Notes: generated by a model from the sequence alone, not told the origin. Positions 26,481-34,594 are shown, counted from the stretch's first letter. The stretch is DNA of 64,000 bases from Pseudomonas fluorescens (GCF_902498195.1 NZ_CABVIY010000006.1:372001-436000), one strand, 5' to 3'. Numbers and translations are program-made.

Positions 26481-27016
26481 TCCGTGAAATCCTGAAAATG
26501 GGCGATGAGCGCCTGCTGCGTATTGCGCCACCGGTTCCGGCGCACATGTTCGACAGCCCTGAGTTGTGGCAGTTGATCGACGACATGTTCCAGACCATGG
26601 AAAGCGTCGGCGGAGTGGGCCTGGCCGCGCCGCAGATCGGCGTCGACCTGCAATTGGTGATCTTCGGCTTTGAACACAGCGAGCGTTATCCGGACGCGGA
26701 AGCCGTGCCGCAGACGATTTTGATCAACCCGTTGATCACGCCGTTGAGCCCGGTCATGGAAGAAGGTTTCGAGGGTTGCCTGTCGGTGCCCGGCTTGCGT
26801 GGCGCGGTGGATCGCTATCAACAGATCCGCTACGAAGGTTTCGATCCCAAGGGTGAGCCCGTCGTACGCATCGCTTCCGGGTTCCATGCGCGGGTGGTGC
26901 AGCATGAATGCGATCACCTGATCGGCCGGTTGTACCCGTCGCGCATCAGCGATTTCAGCAAGTTCGGGTTTACCGAAGTGATGTTCCCTGACCTTGATCC
27001 GAACGCGGACGACTGA
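26477..27016 (+). CDS. def: Peptide deformylase (second-copy type)
   Basis: Deformylase removes the formyl group from N-terminal Met of new proteins. The 179-aa protein has all three motifs: GVGLAAPQ (46-53), EGCLSV (99-104, metal Cys101) and HECDH (143-147, metal His143/147 and catalytic Glu144). It is not next to fmt as the housekeeping def normally is, but overlaps a YihY gene, so it is probably an additional paralogue. This cannot be tested within the window. Confidence 0.93.
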   Translation: MIREILKMGDERLLRIAPPVPAHMFDSPELWQLIDDMFQTMESVGGVGLAAPQIGVDLQLVIFGFEHSERYPDAEAVPQTILINPLITPLSPVMEEGFEGCLSVPGLRGAVDRYQQIRYEGFDPKGEPVVRIASGFHARVVQHECDHLIGRLYPSRISDFSKFGFTEVMFPDLDPNADD

Positions 27017-27033
27017 ATCCACCGCTAGACCAC

Positions 27034-27123
27034 TGTGGGAGCGGGCTTGCTCGCGAAAGCGGAGTGTCAGTCAACAGGTGTATCGACTGACACTCCGCTT
27101 TCGCGAGCAAGCCCGCTCCCACA
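27034..27123. repeat. REP pair, GAGCGGGCTTGCTCGC type
   Basis: A perfect inverted pair lies between convergent def and the methyltransferase-like gene. Confidence 0.9.
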
Positions 27124-27135
27124 GTTGGATGGTGC

Positions 27136-27954
27136 TTATTTCGTTGGTTTGACGAACCGCAACGTCATCCGGTCCGATTCACCAATCGCCACATACTTCG
27201 CCCGATCCTTCTCGCCCAGCGTCAACGCCGGCGGCAGCGTCCACACACCTTCCGGGTAATCCTTGGTGTCTTTCGGATTGGCGTTGATTTCACTCTGCGC
27301 CTCAAGCTTGAACCCCGCGTCGGTCGCCAGTTTCACCACGTAATCGGTGGTCAGGTAGCCGCTGTGTTTGGTGTCCTCCAGCGAGGTTCCCTCCTTGGCC
27401 CGATGGTCCACCACCCCAAGCACGCCGCCCGGTTTCAGTACTCTGAAAAAGGCCTGGAACATCAGCGGCGCGGTATCGGCCAGCACCCAGTTGTGCACGT
27501 TGCGAAAGGTCAGCACGGTGTCCGCCGAGCCAGGCTGGCCGAAAGCCGGGGCCTTTGGGTCGAACTCAAGCACCTGGGCCTTGGCGTATTGCCCGGGCGC
27601 AGCGGCGAATTTGGCCTTGAGCTTCTCTTCATTCTTGCGCGCGTAATCACTGACCGTCGGCGCCTGGACCGCCGCGATGTAGTGGCCATTGTCCTTGAGC
27701 AGCGGCGCCAGTAACTCGCTGTACCAGCCGTTGCCGGGAGTGATTTCAATGACGGTGTGCGTCGGTGCCAGTCCAAAGAATTGCAAGCCCTGCTGCGGAT
27801 GACGATAGACATCGCGGGCGACGTTTTCCGGTGCGCGCCAGTCGCCGGCCAGTACCTTGGCGTACTGCTCGGCAGACACCGTCGGCGCGGCGGCCTGGCT
27901 AAAAACAGGGGCGAGCAGAGCGGTCAGCGTCACAGCCAGTAGAGCAGGTTTCAT
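27136..27954 (-). CDS. Exported methyltransferase-like protein (COG4798 type)
   Basis: The 272-aa protein has a clear Sec signal peptide (residues 1-22, MKPALLAVTLTALLAPVFSQAAA) followed by a Rossmann methyltransferase fold. The SAM-binding glycine loop reads VIEITPGNGWYSELLAPLL (about 68-86), with later motifs SADTVLTFRNVHNW and LKPGGVLGVVDHR. The combination of a periplasmic signal and a SAM-binding fold is characteristic of this family but unexplained, since SAM is not expected outside the cytosol. It is monocistronic, convergent with def. Confidence 0.85.
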   Translation of the reverse strand: MKPALLAVTLTALLAPVFSQAAAPTVSAEQYAKVLAGDWRAPENVARDVYRHPQQGLQFFGLAPTHTVIEITPGNGWYSELLAPLLKDNGHYIAAVQAPTVSDYARKNEEKLKAKFAAAPGQYAKAQVLEFDPKAPAFGQPGSADTVLTFRNVHNWVLADTAPLMFQAFFRVLKPGGVLGVVDHRAKEGTSLEDTKHSGYLTTDYVVKLATDAGFKLEAQSEINANPKDTKDYPEGVWTLPPALTLGEKDRAKYVAIGESDRMTLRFVKPTK

Positions 27955-28015
27955 GGGGCGTCCTGAGCGAAGTCGAAGTTGACAGCGAGGCTAGCACGCA
28001 GCGCTCAGGGGCCGA

Positions 28016-28453
28016 TCACACATTATCGACGGTAGACCTGACAAACGGTTCTAAGCCCATGGCGATCATCGGTTTGCTGCGCGCGTACCGGCTCAGGCGC
28101 TCGACCATGGCGTAGGGCATCGACGGATCGAAGGTGAAGCCGCGGTGCTCGTAGAACCCGCGCAGGTCCGGATGGCAGAACAGCCACACCGGCAGCTCGA
28201 CCTCTTTGACCGCTTCAGCGATCAGGGCGGCGGCGACTCCCTGTTGACGACAGGCCGGATCGACGAACAAACCGGTCAGCCAATGTCCGCCGGACACCGG
28301 TCGCAAGCACAGCGCGGCGATGATGTCGTCACGGCGCGCGACCCACAATTGCGCGTCGCGAACGGCTTTCATTGATGACTGGTGGGCGCGATAAAACTTG
28401 TTCATCAATGGCCATAACGGTTCATCGAGTCGGGAGTATTGGGTGTTGTGCAT
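28016..28453 (-). CDS. GNAT family N-acetyltransferase
   Basis: The 145-aa protein has the GNAT acetyl-CoA motif, read here as TGLFVDPACRQQGVAAALIAEAV (V/I-x-x-x-Q-x-x-G-x-A) at about residues 65-87, and the late FYEHRGF motif. The start at 28453 gives MHNTQYSRLDEPLW. The upstream extension in the same frame is antisense to a small Lys-rich gene and is discarded. The substrate is unknown. Confidence 0.85.
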   Translation of the reverse strand: MHNTQYSRLDEPLWPLMNKFYRAHQSSMKAVRDAQLWVARRDDIIAALCLRPVSGGHWLTGLFVDPACRQQGVAAALIAEAVKEVELPVWLFCHPDLRGFYEHRGFTFDPSMPYAMVERLSRYARSKPMIAMGLEPFVRSTVDNV

Positions 28454-28555
28454 GGGACTAAACTGTTGGAGGGCAAGCGCGCGATTATAAAAGAACGCGC
28501 ACGCCGGGATAGGTGTATACCTGATCTCACATCCCCTGTCAGTGGAGTACGCATC

Positions 28556-28666
28556 ATGTCCAAAGGTATGGATTCGAAGAAAGCCGACAAGAAAAAACCG
28601 GCCAAAACCGCCATCGAAAAGCGCGCCGACAAGAAAGCCAAAAAGGTCAATGTGTTCGGCCATTGA
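28556..28666 (+). CDS. Small Lys-rich protein, 36 aa
   Basis: This 36-aa basic peptide (about 13 lysines) begins MSKGMDSKKADKKKPAKTA and ends KVNVFGH. GGAG lies 8 bases before the ATG. Such Lys/Ala-rich short proteins recur in pseudomonads and could bind nucleic acids, but this is inference from composition only. It is divergent from the GNAT gene. Confidence 0.65.
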   Translation: MSKGMDSKKADKKKPAKTAIEKRADKKAKKVNVFGH

Positions 28667-28679
28667 ACCCGTTTAACCC

Positions 28680-28776
28680 TGTAGGAGCTGCCGCAGGCTG
28701 CGATCTTTTGACTTTGATCCTTTCAGCATCGCTGAAAAGCAAGATCAACAGATCGCAGCCTGCGGCAGCTCCTACA
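28680..28776. repeat. REP pair, GCTGCCGCAGGCTGCGATC type
   Basis: An inverted pair with an inner TTTCAGCATCGCTGAAAAGC hairpin nested in the loop, before the desaturase gene. Confidence 0.87.
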
Positions 28777-28856
28777 CGGATCAGCAACAAAATAATCTGC
28801 AGGAAATCCCGGCGTCGTTGCACAGAAGGGGACAGGTCCCCGATCCGAGCAACGCC

Positions 28857-29798
28857 ATGCCCCATTACTTCGATAATGCCCACCGAGAAGAAATCGAATC
28901 CCTGCGCCAACGCCTGACCGCCCGCACCGAGTGGCCGACCTGGTTGTTATTGATTGGCGTCTACAGCGCCTGGTTCACCCTCGTGCTCAACAGTCATACG
29001 TTGGGTGTGTGGGCGAGCACGTTGTTGTTAATCCCCGTGGTGGTGCTCTGGCTGTCGGTGCAGCACGAATTGCTGCATGGCCATCCGACCCGCTGGCCGG
29101 CGCTGAATAAAGTCCTGGGCTATGCGCCGTTTGCCGTCTGGTATCCCTACACCCTGTATCGCGACAGCCATTTGCTGCACCATCGCGACGAAGACCTGAC
29201 CCACCCCGGCCGCGATCCGGAAAGCCGCTATTTGAGCGCCGAGCACTGGCAACGCAGCTCGCTGTTCGAACAGGGCCTGCACTGGCTGAACAAAACCGTA
29301 CTTGGCCGCTTCGCCCTCGGTGCGCCGCTGGCCTTGCTGGGCCTGGCCCGGGAAGAGCTGCAACGACTCTGGAGCGGTGATCGTCAGGCCTGGTTCATGT
29401 GGTCCAGCCACGGCGCGCTGACCCTGCTGATGCTGGTGTTCATCGCGCGCTACAGCGCCGTGCCGGTGTGGCATTACCTGTTGCTGGTCAGTGTGCCGGC
29501 GCTGTCGATCGCGATGATTCGCTCCTACTATGAACACCGCCCGCACGTGCAGCCTGAACAGCGCACCGTGCTCAACGAAGCGGCCTGGCCCTGGCGCTGG
29601 TTGTTCCTTAACCTCAACCTGCACCTGGTGCATCACGACTTGCCCGGGTTGCCCTGGTACGACTTGCCCCGCGTCTACCGCGTTCGGCGCGAGCAATGGC
29701 TGGCGCGCAGCGGCGGGTTTCTGGTGCAGGGTTATGGGCAGTTGTGGCGCGAGCACGGGCTGAAGGCGATCGACAGCCCGCGACATCCGTTTCACTGA
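28857..29798 (+). CDS. Fatty acid desaturase, membrane di-iron type
   Basis: This 313-aa integral membrane enzyme inserts a double bond in an acyl chain or oxidises a related lipid. The three histidine boxes for the di-iron centre are HELLHGH (residues 70-76), HLLHHR (105-110, followed by DEDLTHPGRDPES) and HLVHHD (256-261). Hydrophobic segments lie around 29-46, 54-70, 187-200 and 207-220. The chosen ATG gives MPHYFDNAHR; its ribosome site is weak. Specificity is unknown, and no ferredoxin or reductase gene is adjacent. Confidence 0.87.
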   Translation: MPHYFDNAHREEIESLRQRLTARTEWPTWLLLIGVYSAWFTLVLNSHTLGVWASTLLLIPVVVLWLSVQHELLHGHPTRWPALNKVLGYAPFAVWYPYTLYRDSHLLHHRDEDLTHPGRDPESRYLSAEHWQRSSLFEQGLHWLNKTVLGRFALGAPLALLGLAREELQRLWSGDRQAWFMWSSHGALTLLMLVFIARYSAVPVWHYLLLVSVPALSIAMIRSYYEHRPHVQPEQRTVLNEAAWPWRWLFLNLNLHLVHHDLPGLPWYDLPRVYRVRREQWLARSGGFLVQGYGQLWREHGLKAIDSPRHPFH

Positions 29799-29820
29799 TT
29801 TTTTGGATCGACGACCCCCT

Positions 29821-29910
29821 TGTGGGAGCGGGCTTGCTCGCGAAAGCGGACTGTCAGGCAACATGGATGTTGAATGTTGATCCGCTTTCGCGAGCAAGCC
29901 CGCTCCCACA
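29821..29910. repeat. REP pair, GAGCGGGCTTGCTCGC type
   Basis: A perfect inverted pair lies between the desaturase and PhnD-like genes. Confidence 0.9.
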
Positions 29911-29938
29911 GGGGATTTATGCTGGATGGGATTTTTTC

Positions 29939-30730
29939 ATGACTCAACACCTCGCCGAACTGCTGATGTACGTCGCCCCCGAACCCATCCGCCAGGCCAA
30001 CGAACGCTGGCTGGCGCGCATCCTCGAACGACTGGGCGCCACACGCCGAGACGCCCGGGGTGTGTCTTTGATGGACCTCTGGCTCTCCCCGCACTTACTG
30101 CTCACGCAAACCTGCGGTTATCCGTTGATGACCGCGTTGCGGGGCCAGGTCCGGGTGCTGGGCCGTCCTCGTTACGAGTTGCCCGACAGCAGCGCCGGCA
30201 ACCATTGCAGCCTGTTGCTGGCTCGTACGGATGATTCGCGCCGAACCCTGGCGGGCTTTCATGGCAGCCGTGGCGTGATCAACGGCGAGGATTCCAACAG
30301 CGGCATGAACCTGCTGCGTCATCGACTGGCGCCGTTGCATCGCGAAGGGGCATTTTTTGCCCGCGTCGGCATCAGCGGCAGCCACCGCGAAAGCCTGCGC
30401 TGGCTGCGTGAGGATCTGGCCGATCTGGCGGCCATCGACAGCGTGACCTATGGCTATCTGGCGCGTTACGCCGCAGAGGAGGTGGCCGGGCTGCGGATTG
30501 TGGAGCGCAGCGCATTGAGCCCGACCTTGCCGTACATCACGGCGGCGAGCGTCAGTCATGGGCAGGCTGAAGAGATTCGGCAGGTGATGAATGAAACCTT
30601 GGGCGAACTGCCGGAGGTCGCAGAGGTTCTTTGTTTGCGGGAAGTATTGTCGGCCAGTGAAAGCGACTATCAGATCGTTCTGGATTACCAGCAGGAATCT
30701 CAGGCGTTGGGGTACGGGCGGTTGCGTTAA
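29939..30730 (+). CDS. PhnD-like phosphate/phosphonate-type binding protein lacking a signal peptide
   Basis: The 263-aa protein has the type 2 periplasmic-binding fold of the PhnD family. Typical stretches are LWLSPHLLLTQTCGYPLMTAL (near residues 47-67), GHRGVINGEDSNSGMN-like loop (GSRGVINGEDSNSGMNLLR, ligand loop) and VGISGSHRESLRWLREDLADLAAIDSVTYGYL. It starts MTQHLAELLMYVAPEPIRQA with no hydrophobic leader and no lipobox. No permease or ATPase lies nearby. It may be a cytosolic sensor or enzyme-like protein rather than a transporter part. The ligand is unknown. Confidence 0.8.
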   Translation: MTQHLAELLMYVAPEPIRQANERWLARILERLGATRRDARGVSLMDLWLSPHLLLTQTCGYPLMTALRGQVRVLGRPRYELPDSSAGNHCSLLLARTDDSRRTLAGFHGSRGVINGEDSNSGMNLLRHRLAPLHREGAFFARVGISGSHRESLRWLREDLADLAAIDSVTYGYLARYAAEEVAGLRIVERSALSPTLPYITAASVSHGQAEEIRQVMNETLGELPEVAEVLCLREVLSASESDYQIVLDYQQESQALGYGRLR

Positions 30731-30759
30731 AGTTTGAGCAGAGTGTCGACAGACCTTTT

Positions 30760-30821
30760 TTCGCGAGCAGGCTCGCTCCTACAGGATTTACGCGGACCTG
30801 TGGGAGCGAGCCTGCTCGCGA
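30760..30821. repeat. REP pair, GAGCCTGCTCGCGA type, short spacer
   Basis: Two inverted arms only ~20 bases apart lie after the PhnD-like gene. Confidence 0.82.
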
Positions 30822-30847
30822 TGGCAATCTGCCAAGCGGCACAAATG

Positions 30848-30868
30848 TATATTTCTTAATGGAATATA
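30848..30868. promoter_or_regulatory. AT-rich palindrome before the ECF sigma gene
   Basis: TATATT-N9-AATATA is a perfect inverted repeat in a ~60-base AT-rich island, 99 bases before the sigma gene. Its layout is that of a LysR-type operator. CysB-like sites are one possibility, unproven. Confidence 0.42.
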
Positions 30869-30966
30869 AAAATCACTTTTAAATATTATTAATGAATAAG
30901 GCTCCTTGCTAGGATCGCGACACCGGACGACCGGACATTCAGCGACCCCTAACCCTTGGAGCCTCT

Positions 30967-31506
30967 ATGTCCGGCACCGACCTTTCCCATCGCAATGCCG
31001 TGGGCGGATTGTTCCGCGCCCATTACCCGTGGCTGTGCGCGCGATTGCGCCAGTCTATGGGGACCGGTCCCGGCGTCGAAGACATCGCCGCCGAGGCCTT
31101 CGTGCAATTGCTCGAAGCTCCACAGGCGATCCCGATCCGCGAACCTCGTGCTCTGCTCACCACCATTGCCCGGCGACTGGTGTTTGAGCAATGGCGCCGT
31201 CGCGATCTGGAGCGCCGGCACCTGGATCAATTGCAGCACGTTGATCAGCCTGCAGCGCCGTCCCCCGAAGAACTCGCCCAATTGACCCAGGCACTGCATG
31301 GCCTGGACCGCACGCTGGCGCGACTGCCCGGCAAGGTCAGGGCGACCTTTCTGCTGTCGCGGGTCGATGGCCTGACTTACCCGCAAATCGCCGCCGAGCT
31401 GGGCATTTCCCTGCGTTCGGTCAGCGCCTACATGACCCGCTCCGACGCCTTGTGCGCCCGGCACAGCGCCAACCAATTCCTTACACAGAACAAGAGGTCC
31501 GCATGA
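30967..31506 (+). CDS. ECF RNA polymerase sigma factor (FecI-like)
   Basis: The 179-aa ECF sigma factor has region 2 at about residues 10-75 (FRAHYPWLCARLRQSMG, EDIAAEAFVQLLE, REPRALLTTIARRLVFEQWRRRD) and region 4 at about 115-165 (LDRTLARLPGKVRATFLLSRVDGLTYPQIAAELGIS). The pattern is that of iron-starvation (FecI) sigma factors, but there is no FecR-type anti-sigma or TonB receptor gene next to it. Its stop overlaps the start of an OpuAC-type binding-protein gene (ATGA), so the two are co-translated. The activating signal is unknown. Confidence 0.88.
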   Translation: MSGTDLSHRNAVGGLFRAHYPWLCARLRQSMGTGPGVEDIAAEAFVQLLEAPQAIPIREPRALLTTIARRLVFEQWRRRDLERRHLDQLQHVDQPAAPSPEELAQLTQALHGLDRTLARLPGKVRATFLLSRVDGLTYPQIAAELGISLRSVSAYMTRSDALCARHSANQFLTQNKRSA

Positions 31507-32516
31507 GATCGCTCAAAACCCTGCTCGGCAGTTCGCTGCTGGCCCTGAGCCTGATGGCCAACCCGGCATCGGCGGCGGAAAAATCCGCGCCCATCCACTT
31601 CGGTGACATCACCTGGGAAAGCGGCAGCCTCATCACCGAGATCCTGCGCCTGATCGTCGAAAAAGGTTACGGCTACCCCACCGATACCTTGCCCGGCAGC
31701 ACCGTCAGCCTCGAAGCGGCGCTGGCCAAAAACGACATCCAGGTGATCGGCGAAGAGTGGGCCGGGCGCAGTCCGGCGTGGGTCAAGGCGGCCGCCGAAG
31801 GCAAAGTGTTCGGCCTGGGCGACACGGTCAAGGGCGCCACCGAAGGTTGGTGGGTGCCGGAGTATGTGATCAAGGGCGACCCCGAGCGCGGCATCAAACC
31901 CTTGGCGCCGGAGCTGAAATCCGTGGCCGACCTGGCCAGGTACAAGGATGTGTTCCGCGATCCCGAAGACCCGAGTCGCGGGCGTTTCCTCAACAGCCCG
32001 ACCGGCTGGACCTCGGAAATCGTCAACAGCCAGAAGCTCAAGGCCTACGAACTGACCGGCAGCTTCGTCAACTTCCGCACCGGCTCCGGCGCAGCACTGG
32101 ATGCCGAAGTGGCGTCGTCGATCCGTCGGGGCAAGCCGGTGCTGTTCTACTACTGGTCGCCGACACCGCTGCTGGGCCGCTTCAAACTGGTGAAGCTCGA
32201 CGAACCGCCGTTCGACGCCGAAGCCTGGAAGACCCTGGCCGACGCCAACAACCCGAACCCCAAGGGCACCCGCTCGATGCCGGCCAACCTGGCCATCGGC
32301 GTGTCCGCGCCGTTCAAGGCGCAGTACCCGGACCTGGTGGCGTTTTTCGAAAAAGTCGACCTGCCAATCGATCTGCTGAACCAGACCCTGGCGCAGATGA
32401 GCGAAAAACGGCAGAAACCGCGCGATGTCGCCGAAGCGTTTTTGCGTGACCAGCCGCAGGTGTGGAAGGGTTGGGTGCCGGGGGAGGTGGCTGGCAAGGT
32501 GAGTGCCAACCTATAG
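31503..32516 (+). CDS. Orphan OpuAC/ProX-type ABC substrate-binding protein
   Basis: The 337-aa precursor has a signal peptide (MRSLKTLLGSSLLALSLMANPASAA, cleaved near residue 25) and a type 2 binding fold of the glycine betaine/choline (OpuAC) family: IHFGDITWESGSLITEILRLIVEKGYG at the N-terminus and GKPVLFYYWSPTPLLG in the hinge. The aromatic residues W33, W68, WW and YW could form a cation-pi cage for quaternary amines. No ABC permease or ATPase gene is adjacent. It either serves a transporter encoded elsewhere or reports to the overlapping sigma factor. The ligand is inferred only. Confidence 0.82.
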   Translation: MRSLKTLLGSSLLALSLMANPASAAEKSAPIHFGDITWESGSLITEILRLIVEKGYGYPTDTLPGSTVSLEAALAKNDIQVIGEEWAGRSPAWVKAAAEGKVFGLGDTVKGATEGWWVPEYVIKGDPERGIKPLAPELKSVADLARYKDVFRDPEDPSRGRFLNSPTGWTSEIVNSQKLKAYELTGSFVNFRTGSGAALDAEVASSIRRGKPVLFYYWSPTPLLGRFKLVKLDEPPFDAEAWKTLADANNPNPKGTRSMPANLAIGVSAPFKAQYPDLVAFFEKVDLPIDLLNQTLAQMSEKRQKPRDVAEAFLRDQPQVWKGWVPGEVAGKVSANL

Positions 32517-32540
32517 TCCTGTAGTGCCTGATCAATAGCC

Positions 32541-32612
32541 TTCGCGAGCAAGCCCGCTCCCACATTTGCCCCGTGGAATGCGATCAAATGTGGGAGCGGG
32601 CTTGCTCGCGAA
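32541..32612. repeat. REP pair, GAGCGGGCTTGCTCGC type
   Basis: An inverted pair with a ~30-base spacer lies after the OpuAC-type gene. Confidence 0.88.
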
Positions 32613-33148
32613 TGAACTTAAGCCTTGCGCCAATTGCGCAGCCAGCGAGCCCATCAGCGCCAGCCGCTCGCCAGTCCCCCCTTGAACCCCACCAATCACG
32701 GCCTTCGGCAGCTGCAATGCAGACGTTGCTGAACATACCCGCTGAACCGATTTTGTCCTGATAAGTGTCCGAATAATGGCCGACTAGTGGCCTTGCGCGG
32801 GCATGATGGCTGTCTATGCTCAGTCGTAACTAACCATGTCGGTCACCTCCAGCTGACCGTGATGCACACCTTGAGAGTGCGCGGCACAAGGCACCCAACC
32901 ATCCAGGTACGGAGCTTTTCGTTAAAGGGAGTTTGCTTATGAATACGTTAGGGCTGGCCCCTTCATGGGCTATCAAGAACAGGATGTCTTGATGAGGATG
33001 TCGTAACAGGACCCTCCGATTGAACATCATTTATTACCTGACCATGTCCTTCCTCTGGAGGGGCGCGTGTGCCTGTCGCTGGATGTAGTGGATTCAAGAG
33101 ACCCGGACATCAATTTCTCGAAAAGACCGCGCTTGGGGTAATACGACC
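32613..33148. other. Gene-poor 0.5-kb gap before the chemoreceptor gene
   Basis: No standard gene is visible. The first ~100 bases read on the minus strand as a coding-like tail (VIGGVQGGTGERLALMGSL then AAQLAQGL, no start), possibly the remnant of a lost gene. A GGTCA/TGACC hairpin lies near 32850. A 17-codon ORF with a good ribosome site sits at 32939. Several GGA-containing loops (CAGGATG, GAGGATG) near 32980 recall Rsm-type RNAs, but no terminator or GacA box was found. Confidence 0.4.
32939..32992 (+). CDS. Possible 17-aa leader peptide
   Basis: ATG to TGA encodes 17 residues (MNTLGLAPSWAIKNRMS). GGGAG lies 7-8 bases upstream. It precedes the chemoreceptor gene by 157 bases. There is no Trp/His run or attenuator hairpin, so it may be a chance ORF. 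Confidence 0.25.
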   Translation: MNTLGLAPSWAIKNRMS

Positions 33149-34468
33149 ATGTTTAACCTGCATAACAAGGCTGACTTGCTGGAAATCGAACGCTTCAGTT
33201 GTGCGCTGACCGAGGCCAATGCCAAGTTGGCCGCGGTCAGTCGTTCGATGGCGATGATCGAATTCACCCCCGAGGGCATCGTGTTGGATGCCAACGAAAA
33301 TTTTTGCAGCGTCATGGGTTATAGCGCCGACGAAGTCCGCGGCAAGCACCACCGGATTTTCTGCGAAGAGGCGTTTTACCGCAGCGAGGCCTACGCCCAA
33401 TTGTGGCGGGATCTGGCGCGGGGCGAGGCGGTCAGCGGGACCTTTTCGCGGTTGAACAAGCGCGGCAAGGAAATCTGGCTCGAAGCCAGCTACATGCCAG
33501 TGTACGGCCCGGATCGCCAGGTCCGCAGCGTGATCAAGGTGGCCACGGACATCACCGACAGGGTCAACCGGGAGCACGAAAACGAAAGCCGGCTCGCGGC
33601 GATCGGTCGCTCCATGGCGGTCATCGAATTCACCCCGGACGGCAAGGTGATCACGGCCAACGAAAACTTCCTCAAGACCCTGCATTACTCGCTCAACGAA
33701 GTCATCGGGCAGCACCACAGCCTCTTCTGTCACCGTGCCGAAGCCGAGTCGCCGGCGTACAAGGCGTTCTGGGCGTCACTCAACCGCGGCGAATATCACT
33801 CGCACCGTTTCGAACGCAAGGACAAGTTCGGTCATACGGTATTCCTGGAAGCTTCCTACAACCCGCTGTTCGACGCCAAGGGCCGGTTGTACAAGGTGGT
33901 GAAGTTCGCCAGCGACATCACCCGACAGATGACCACCCTGCAAACCGCCGCGGAATCGGCCCACAGCACTTCGGTGCAAAACGACGCCTGCGCGCGCAAG
34001 GGCTCGGAGGTGGTGCAGCAAACGGTGCAGATCATCCAGGACATTTCCAGGGACTTGAACGAAGCGGCCCTGAGCATCGATGCGGTGAGCAAACAGTCCG
34101 ACATCATCGGCACCATCGTGCAGACCATCCGGGGCATTGCCGATCAGACCAACTTGCTGGCGCTCAACGCCGCGATCGAGGCGGCCCGCGCCGGGGAGCA
34201 TGGCCGGGGGTTCGCGGTGGTGGCCGATGAAGTGCGCAGCCTCGCCGCACGCACCAGCCAGGCAACGCTGGAGATTGTCGATGTGGTACGCAAGAACCAC
34301 GATTTATCCGTGAGCGCGGTGTCGAGCATGCAATCGAGCCTGAGCCGCACCGGGCTCGGGGTGGAACTGGCGAACGAGGCGGGGGAGGTGATCCTGGAGA
34401 TTCAACAGGGCTCGCGGCATGTGGTCGATGCGATCAGCCAGTTCAACTCGACGTTGCAGCTGAATTAA
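33149..34468 (+). CDS. Soluble methyl-accepting chemoreceptor with two PAS domains (BdlA-like)
   Basis: This 439-aa cytosolic sensor has two similar PAS domains (about residues 27-137 and 147-257; compare AVSRSMAMIEFTPEGIVLDANENF with AIGRSMAVIEFTPDGKVITANENF) and a C-terminal MCP signalling domain (about 270-439). The signalling hairpin tip is IADQTNLLALNAAIEAARAG followed by GRGFAVVADEVRSLA. There is no membrane segment or HAMP. This layout matches P. aeruginosa BdlA, which controls biofilm dispersion in response to nutrients and redox state. The receptor should couple to CheA/CheW. It stands alone, far from che genes in this window. Confidence 0.88.
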   Translation: MFNLHNKADLLEIERFSCALTEANAKLAAVSRSMAMIEFTPEGIVLDANENFCSVMGYSADEVRGKHHRIFCEEAFYRSEAYAQLWRDLARGEAVSGTFSRLNKRGKEIWLEASYMPVYGPDRQVRSVIKVATDITDRVNREHENESRLAAIGRSMAVIEFTPDGKVITANENFLKTLHYSLNEVIGQHHSLFCHRAEAESPAYKAFWASLNRGEYHSHRFERKDKFGHTVFLEASYNPLFDAKGRLYKVVKFASDITRQMTTLQTAAESAHSTSVQNDACARKGSEVVQQTVQIIQDISRDLNEAALSIDAVSKQSDIIGTIVQTIRGIADQTNLLALNAAIEAARAGEHGRGFAVVADEVRSLAARTSQATLEIVDVVRKNHDLSVSAVSSMQSSLSRTGLGVELANEAGEVILEIQQGSRHVVDAISQFNSTLQLN

Positions 34469-34479
34469 ACGCAAACCCC

Positions 34480-34579
34480 TGTAGGAGCGAGCATGCTCGC
34501 GATGGAGGTCAACGATTACGCGGGCTTTCTGAATGCCCGCAGCGTCGCGGAGTCCATCGCGAGCATGCTCGCTCCTACA
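34480..34579. repeat. REP pair, GCGAGCATGCTCGCGATG type
   Basis: A perfect inverted pair lies between the convergent chemoreceptor gene and the hypothetical gene. Confidence 0.9.
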
Positions 34580-34594
34580 GGTGCAAGGCTGTAA

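Noticed and set aside
28454..28663. N-terminal extension of the GNAT gene upstream of 28453
   Set aside because: The extra residues are antisense to the Lys-rich small gene and hydrophobic by chance. GNAT similarity begins after the ATG at 28453.
28828..28841. GGGGAC-AG-GTCCCC hairpin just before the desaturase start
   Set aside because: It is a perfect but very short hairpin with a 2-base loop and no T tract. It could mask the ribosome site, but there is too little to call it regulatory.
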